DNA from: Homarus americanus
Lineage: Eukaryota > Arthropoda > Malacostraca > Decapoda > Nephropidae
Assembly: GCF_018991925.1 (NCBI RefSeq)
Contig: NW_024724368.1
Coordinates: 3,066,742 to 3,130,741, forward strand
Reading direction: 5' to 3'
Length of the DNA stretch: 64,000 nt
Shown: positions 59,112 to 64,000 of the stretch, piece by piece
Layout of the letters: the number at the start of each line of letters is the position of its first letter
Position numbering within the stretch: the first letter of the stretch is position 1
The notes under the pieces: generated by a model
The model's input: only the letters and a program-made list of their open reading frames with translations
The model's database searches: none
Told to the model about the DNA's origin: nothing
Program-made: the position numbers and the translations under genes

Positions 59112-59257
59112 TGTATAAGTATGTATGTATGTATATGTATGTATGGATGTATGTATATGTATGCTGTATATGTATGCATGTATATGTAAGCATGTATATG
59201 TAAGCATGTATGTATGTATGTATGTATGTATGTATGTATGTATGTATGTATGTATGT
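59112..59257. repeat. (GTAT)n microsatellite
   Basis: TATG units with GTATATGTAAGCAT interruptions, pure at the right end. Confidence 0.93.
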
Positions 59258-59515
59258 GCCTCTTAAATTCTTTCATAACATTTAACGCGTCCACCTTGTA
59301 CATTTGTATATAGGAGTCCCATATATTATTCTTTCATTATGTCGTGGCGTTTACTGAACCATTGTCCAACCAAGAACTCTTGCTAAGCGAGTTCTCTCAA
59401 TACGAAGACATTTAGCGAACATTTTTAAATAATTCCTTGTTGTATCTCGCTATCCTTAACCCCTCCTCTCTGCCTGAGCTGTTAGTTTTTTGCTTTGCTT
59501 TTAATGTTGGTTATC

Positions 59516-59630
59516 TTGACGAACACACTCCCTGACGAACGATCTCCCTGACGCACGCTCTCCCTGACAAACACCCTCCTTGATGCATGCTCCCCCCTGA
59601 CAGGCACCCTCACTGACGCACGCTTTCCCT
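59516..59630. repeat. CTCCCTGACGCACG degenerate minisatellite
   Basis: About six units of 18-20 bp sharing CCCTGACG(C/A)AC. Confidence 0.7.
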
Positions 59631-60267
59631 GGCGCCCATCCACCACCCCTCTTTGTCAAGCATGTCATCTATGATCTAATCCACCAACTTCCCGCTCTAC
59701 CCCAACACATTATAGTCTCCAAACTCCATTATTGTGATCAATTTTGTCATAGGGAGCTTCCAACTGATATATTCCGACACATATACACACTGTACACCGT
59801 GTCGTAACTCTTAATCTCTCGTTCACACATAAGTCTATTGTTAAAGGTATACTATTTTTCCACCCGAAAACCAAAATAAAAGCTGCAACGCCAAATCAAT
59901 TGCTGCAACGCCAAAACAACCACTGCACACAAAACAATCGCTGCAGAGGTTAGTTGCAGTGAATATCTCCGTAGTCTAGTGAAGAGCATAAAGACAGTAT
60001 TCCTAACACGTAGACCTGGGACAGTTAGTTAGATAGCATCTCGTGTTTGTACTTCACTGAGACATATTACAAACAGGCAATACTCCGTTCAGTCCTGATT
60101 TAATAGAGATAAAATAGAGATAAATATGTCTGATTTATTGTAGCACAACCACTTAATACATCACAAAGTTCGTTCTCAGCAACATCAGGTGACAATCCAT
60201 AATATTCCCCTTCCTTTAATACAAATTATAAACATTAGTACAAAAGCTACTCAATAAAAAGAAATAC

Positions 60268-60520
60268 AGAAAACCTAATAAAAAGTAACAATAAACGGAA
60301 AACCTAATAAAAAGTAACAATAAACGGAAAACCTAATAAAAAGTAACAATAAACGGAAAACCTAACCTAATAAAGTAACAAACGGAAAACCTAATAAAAG
60401 TAACACGGAAAACCTAATAAAAAGTAACAATAAACGGAAAACCTAATAAAAAGTAACAATAAACGGAAAACCTAATAAAAAGTAACAATAAACGGAAAAC
60501 CTAATAAAAAGTAACAATAA
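60268..60520. repeat. 30-bp minisatellite AACCTAATAAAAAGTAACAA
   Basis: About eight units, with two shortened ones in the middle. Confidence 0.93.
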
Positions 60521-61271
60521 ACAGGACTACTAAATTATCTCCCCCTGATGGGTAATTGTAGTAGTGTTTATGTGTCACGACGCTTCAAATTATTCACCCC
60601 CTATTACTTACAAATTATCGACGAGGCTTGGAGGTACACGCACAAATATTCCCGCCAGACGTTCAGACATCTTTACCGTCAACTTTTGCCTGCATTAAAA
60701 TAGTAAACTTTTGATTTATATAATATTTTGGGTCTACTTAACCCCCTCGTGCAGTAAAAAAAAGAACAAAAATCCCACTGAGAAGACTATTATCGTAAAA
60801 TCCTGGTTTGAATTAGCGGTTAGAGATACATTTCGCTTAAGTAACGCCTGCATGATGAAACTGTGCTTTGATGTTTAACCACTCAGCTAGATCATCGTCT
60901 CGTGGCTCACAACTATCGTATGTCAATCGTTTCGACATAAATTGACGTCAGTAATCATATCTTCCTTTATTCAATGCCCTTTCTTTTTTGTGCCTAACTA
61001 ACTGAAGCAATATCAACCTTCACTTCTAGATAATTCCAGTTTATGTTAACACAACACTGACTAGAGACACTGCTGAGGTCGTGGGTGGGAGATACGTGGG
61101 ACAGCCTAGCCTCCGCCTACACCCGCACAATCAACCGGGGCGCTGCAGGCAACATACACCCTTGGTGATCCCTGACCGTAAAAAGTCAATACTGGATATC
61201 CCTAACTTGTGGGTCTGTGCCTGGCCACCCTCATCGTGTGGGGACGGATCAAAGGGGCAATAGCATATAAA

Positions 61272-61476
61272 CAGAATTCTTAGAACTTAAATTCAGCATT
61301 TTTCACCTAAAGATTAACCACCCTAACACTATTTGGGAGAATGAGGTTGTTAGCTTAAGTTAGATCAAGTTAAGGTAGGGTGGATTAGGTTAGGTTAAGT
61401 TAGAATAGGTTAGGATAAAATTATAGTAGTAAATCTTTAGTTGAAATAAACTGGGGTGGAGATTCTTCAGGTGATT
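61272..61476. mobile_element. Foldback MITE-like element, copy 2
   Basis: The left arm TTCACCTAAAGATTAACCAC and right arm (reversed) GGAATCACCTGAAGAATCT match copy 1 at 42377. The middle carries TTAGG-like repeats (61371-61425), so it is longer than copy 1. Confidence 0.6.
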
Positions 61477-62360
61477 CCAGCTTTCCCCAAATAGGCATGA
61501 CAACTGTTCTATCTGGTAAATAATTCCAATTCCATTTTGACGTTAGTTTGGATAAATGTTGTTTTGACGCTTAACAGAGACAGTTCAAAGCGTTTTCACA
61601 TCTCTAGCCAAGGAGGATTACATAACTCCAGGACTTTCATATACGGGTCAAGACACTCGTTCGTGGTGGGTGGCAGGACCCCTCCCTCGAGACCGCAATA
61701 TTACCATCTATACAATTCATTTCTTAACCTATACATGAACTGCAACAACCTGGATGAGAGGACACAGTGACAGTCAATAAGTACACGTCAACAGTGAACA
61801 AGTACAGCTATAAGGGCTGCCGTAGGTAGAGCGTGTCGGGCAATATTTTATCTCCTTCAAAACTGGATAAGAGTTAACAACTATATATCCCTTACGCACA
61901 CACAGTTGATGAGACACGCTCCACTCTCATAAATATTTACTTTTGGACGAAGTAAAATGCATAACTTTCAGGTAAATTTCAATGACGGGAACTGATAACA
62001 AGATGCATCCTACGCTCAGCATAATATTTTAGAGACCAACAACATAATATCCTTCTCATAATAAGACTCTCATCATCACATGTAAAACGATATATACAGA
62101 ATGTAATGTTCCGAATCACTGTTATCGTCTAGTCAGAATGCCGTTATTTATGATGAGCCTCCTAACTACCTACTTCCTAAAATGGCAAACTGAAATTTAC
62201 GAAACATTGAAAGGAGAGAAAAAAACTAAGCATTCATGATAAATTAAATTGCATTACAGTTGACCAAGACAACGTTCGTAATACAACTGAAAGCGAACTG
62301 TACAAACAAAAAAATTAATGCCGTTTTATAATTCGGATGTATATGTTAAGTTAGAATAAG

Positions 62361-62394
62361 TCGGTTTAGGTTAGGTTAGGTTAGGTTAGGTTAA
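62361..62394. repeat. Interstitial TTAGG repeats
   Basis: Five or six GGTTA units. Confidence 0.88.
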
Positions 62395-62785
62395 GGAAAA
62401 GTTACCTTAATACGTGCGATAGTCTGCCATTTTTACCGTACATTACAGTATTTATTGTGGTAACTAATTAACGATCTGTATTCTGTAATTGTTTATATAT
62501 CGAACTTATAAACCGAAATTTGTGTCTTAGACTTTTAAATTTGGTAAGTAGGTAAGTGAGCGATGATGAGGTGTGGGAGGTGACCAAGCCAGGGCACCGA
62601 CCATCACCAAGAGACAACAGAGCCGTAGTGGGCGTGACGTGGGACGGTCCTACCCCGGGGACCTCCCATCCAATATCACATCCTCCCTCCCAACACACAC
62701 ACACCACCTACTACTACTAAGCTGGATCAAGCACAATATTACCATTTAATTTGAAACTTCTATTAATTCTTCTCTTGGTAGGCGA

Positions 62786-62850
62786 GTGTAGTTGTGGTGG
62801 GCTGGGTGTAAGTGTGGTGGGCTGGGTGTAAGTGCGGTGGGCTGGGTGTA
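62786..62850. repeat. 20-bp tandem repeat, three copies
   Basis: GTGGTGGGCTGGGTGTAAGT units. Confidence 0.88.
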
Positions 62851-63476
62851 AATGTTATTGGTGTGATGTAGATGATGACAGCGAACTGGGTTAAGGAGAC
62901 TAACCACTAACTACACACATCAACACATCCTCCATGACAACAAACACTCATCCACCTAGCCTGTGAGACACTTAAAGCTTGCCTTACCCTAACACGTGTC
63001 TTCCTCAAAACTTTTCTCAAAACACTCGATAATTTTAAGACGTTTCTAGTACATTGTTTTTATTTTATTTTAAGTCTTGGCGTGGTTGAGTAGCTTTAGG
63101 GGGGTAAGCAATAGGTACGTTACTAGATCTGGGTGTAAATTGACTTTTAGGACTCCACCCTTGTAAACACGATGTATACACTCACTAGTCACTACACCCA
63201 ACGCACACACACCTCCATCACTACACCACGAGGTCACTGGGTACACTAGACCGACTTCAAACTTATCACTGGGTCGTTACTTCAGTGGATTGTGCTTTTG
63301 AAGAAAATTTTAATCTATTGAGCAAGAAAGGCATAAAAGGAGAAAGCATTTTATAAAGTAGTTTTTAGTTTTTTTAAGGAAACAATTATCATTATATTAC
63401 CAACAATTCCTAAATTAGATCATATTTTTTTGTTCTAGTTTCAAACGCGTCATGAGCCTGTGTATAATGTGGCCAA

Positions 63477-63540
63477 AATTACCTGAAGGTTAGACACCCC
63501 AGCTTTATTTCACCTGAAGATTAACCACCCTATTGTATAC
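63477..63540. mobile_element. Foldback MITE-like element, copy 3 (one arm)
   Basis: It contains TTTCACCTGAAGATTAACCA and ATTACCTGAAGGTTAGACAC like one arm of copies 1 and 2. The second arm was not found, though degenerate CCTAA units follow. Confidence 0.5.
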
Positions 63541-63588
63541 TTAACCTAATCAAACCTGGCCTAACAATATCTAACCTAAACCAATTTG

Positions 63589-63680
63589 ATATATCCTGTT
63601 ATATACCCTTGATATATCCTGCAGTATACTCTTGATACATCCCGCCGTATACCCTTGATGTATCCTGTTGTATGTCGTTT
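63589..63680. repeat. 23-bp tandem repeat, four copies
   Basis: TTGATATATCCTGTTATATA-type units with substitutions. Confidence 0.88.
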
Positions 63681-64000
63681 ATCACTTTCACCACCATAAC
63701 TGCCCTATGAAAGACCTCTTAAGCTTTTGTGTAGGTGCTCTCCCCCTCACTCTGTCCCTCACCCCCTCTCTGCCCCTCCCCCTCCCCCCTCTCTCCCTCC
63801 CCTCCTCCCTCTCGCGTCTATAATCATGCCTATCTTATTAAAATTCTACAAGAGTTAGCCAGCCACGACTCATTCATAATTTAGGCAGACCCATCATCCT
63901 CACCTCTCCCGCACACCTTCACAACCCACACACTACTTCTATGGTTACTTGTTATAGTCCCACTCCAAGACCTTCCTCCCTCCCTCCCTCCCTCTTCTTC

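Larger units (their letters stand above)
55586..64000. other. Upstream flank of the ZC2HC1 gene
   Basis: No second gene was recognised. GC-rich CAGGCGGGGCGGG (minus strand, about 55725-55740) could be a promoter-type GC box. Besides the listed repeats, stretches 58120-58680, 59640-60260, 60530-61270 and 61480-62330 look unique and non-coding. Short open frames here have no recognisable similarity. Confidence 0.6.

Overview
The window is nuclear DNA of an arthropod, most likely a decapod crustacean. The grounds are interstitial TTAGG-type repeats, spliceosomal introns up to 25 kb, very dense (CA)n microsatellites and minisatellites, and several decayed non-LTR retrotransposon tails of a type I associate with decapod genomes. 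The species call is inference. No bacterial features were seen.

One protein gene is well supported. It lies on the minus strand from the start codon at 55233 to the stop at 4077, and I could assemble 13 coding exons from splice sites and reading phase. The spliced CDS is 4149 nt and encodes 1382 residues, with every exon junction in phase. Both ends belong to the ZC2HC1 (C2HC zinc finger domain-containing protein 1, FAM164) family. The N-terminal half carries two C-x2-C-x11-H-x3-C fingers with a conserved W-R-x-K-H-x-E-F linker, and the C-terminus carries a Cys-rich FCHECG...AKFCCQCG motif. Vertebrate members are roughly 300-500 residues. Here about 1200 residues of disordered sequence separate the second finger from the C-terminal motif: a 14-copy S-S-G-Y-G-Q repeat, acidic then Arg/Ser-rich stretches, and a W-S-S-P-T-R-D repeat. 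There is also a 24-nt microexon, and four consecutive exons that are all phase 2 at both ends.

Layout: 1-4076 is downstream flank or 3' UTR with a minus-strand LINE tail. 4077-17033 holds the tightly packed exons 13 to 5, with LINE, Tigger-like and hAT-like remnants in the introns. 17034-42057 is the 25-kb intron 4, full of micro- and minisatellites plus a hAT-type element with an 8-bp target duplication, a probable tRNA-derived SINE and a LINE reverse-transcriptase remnant. 42058-55233 holds exons 4 to 1 with repeat-rich introns. 55234-64000 is the 5' leader and upstream flank, with a hAT-like MITE, several minisatellites and no recognisable second gene.

Transposable-element calls rest on terminal inverted repeats, target-site duplications and cross-comparison of copies inside the window; no database was searched. 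Nearly all other open reading frames are shadows of exons or translations of simple repeats.
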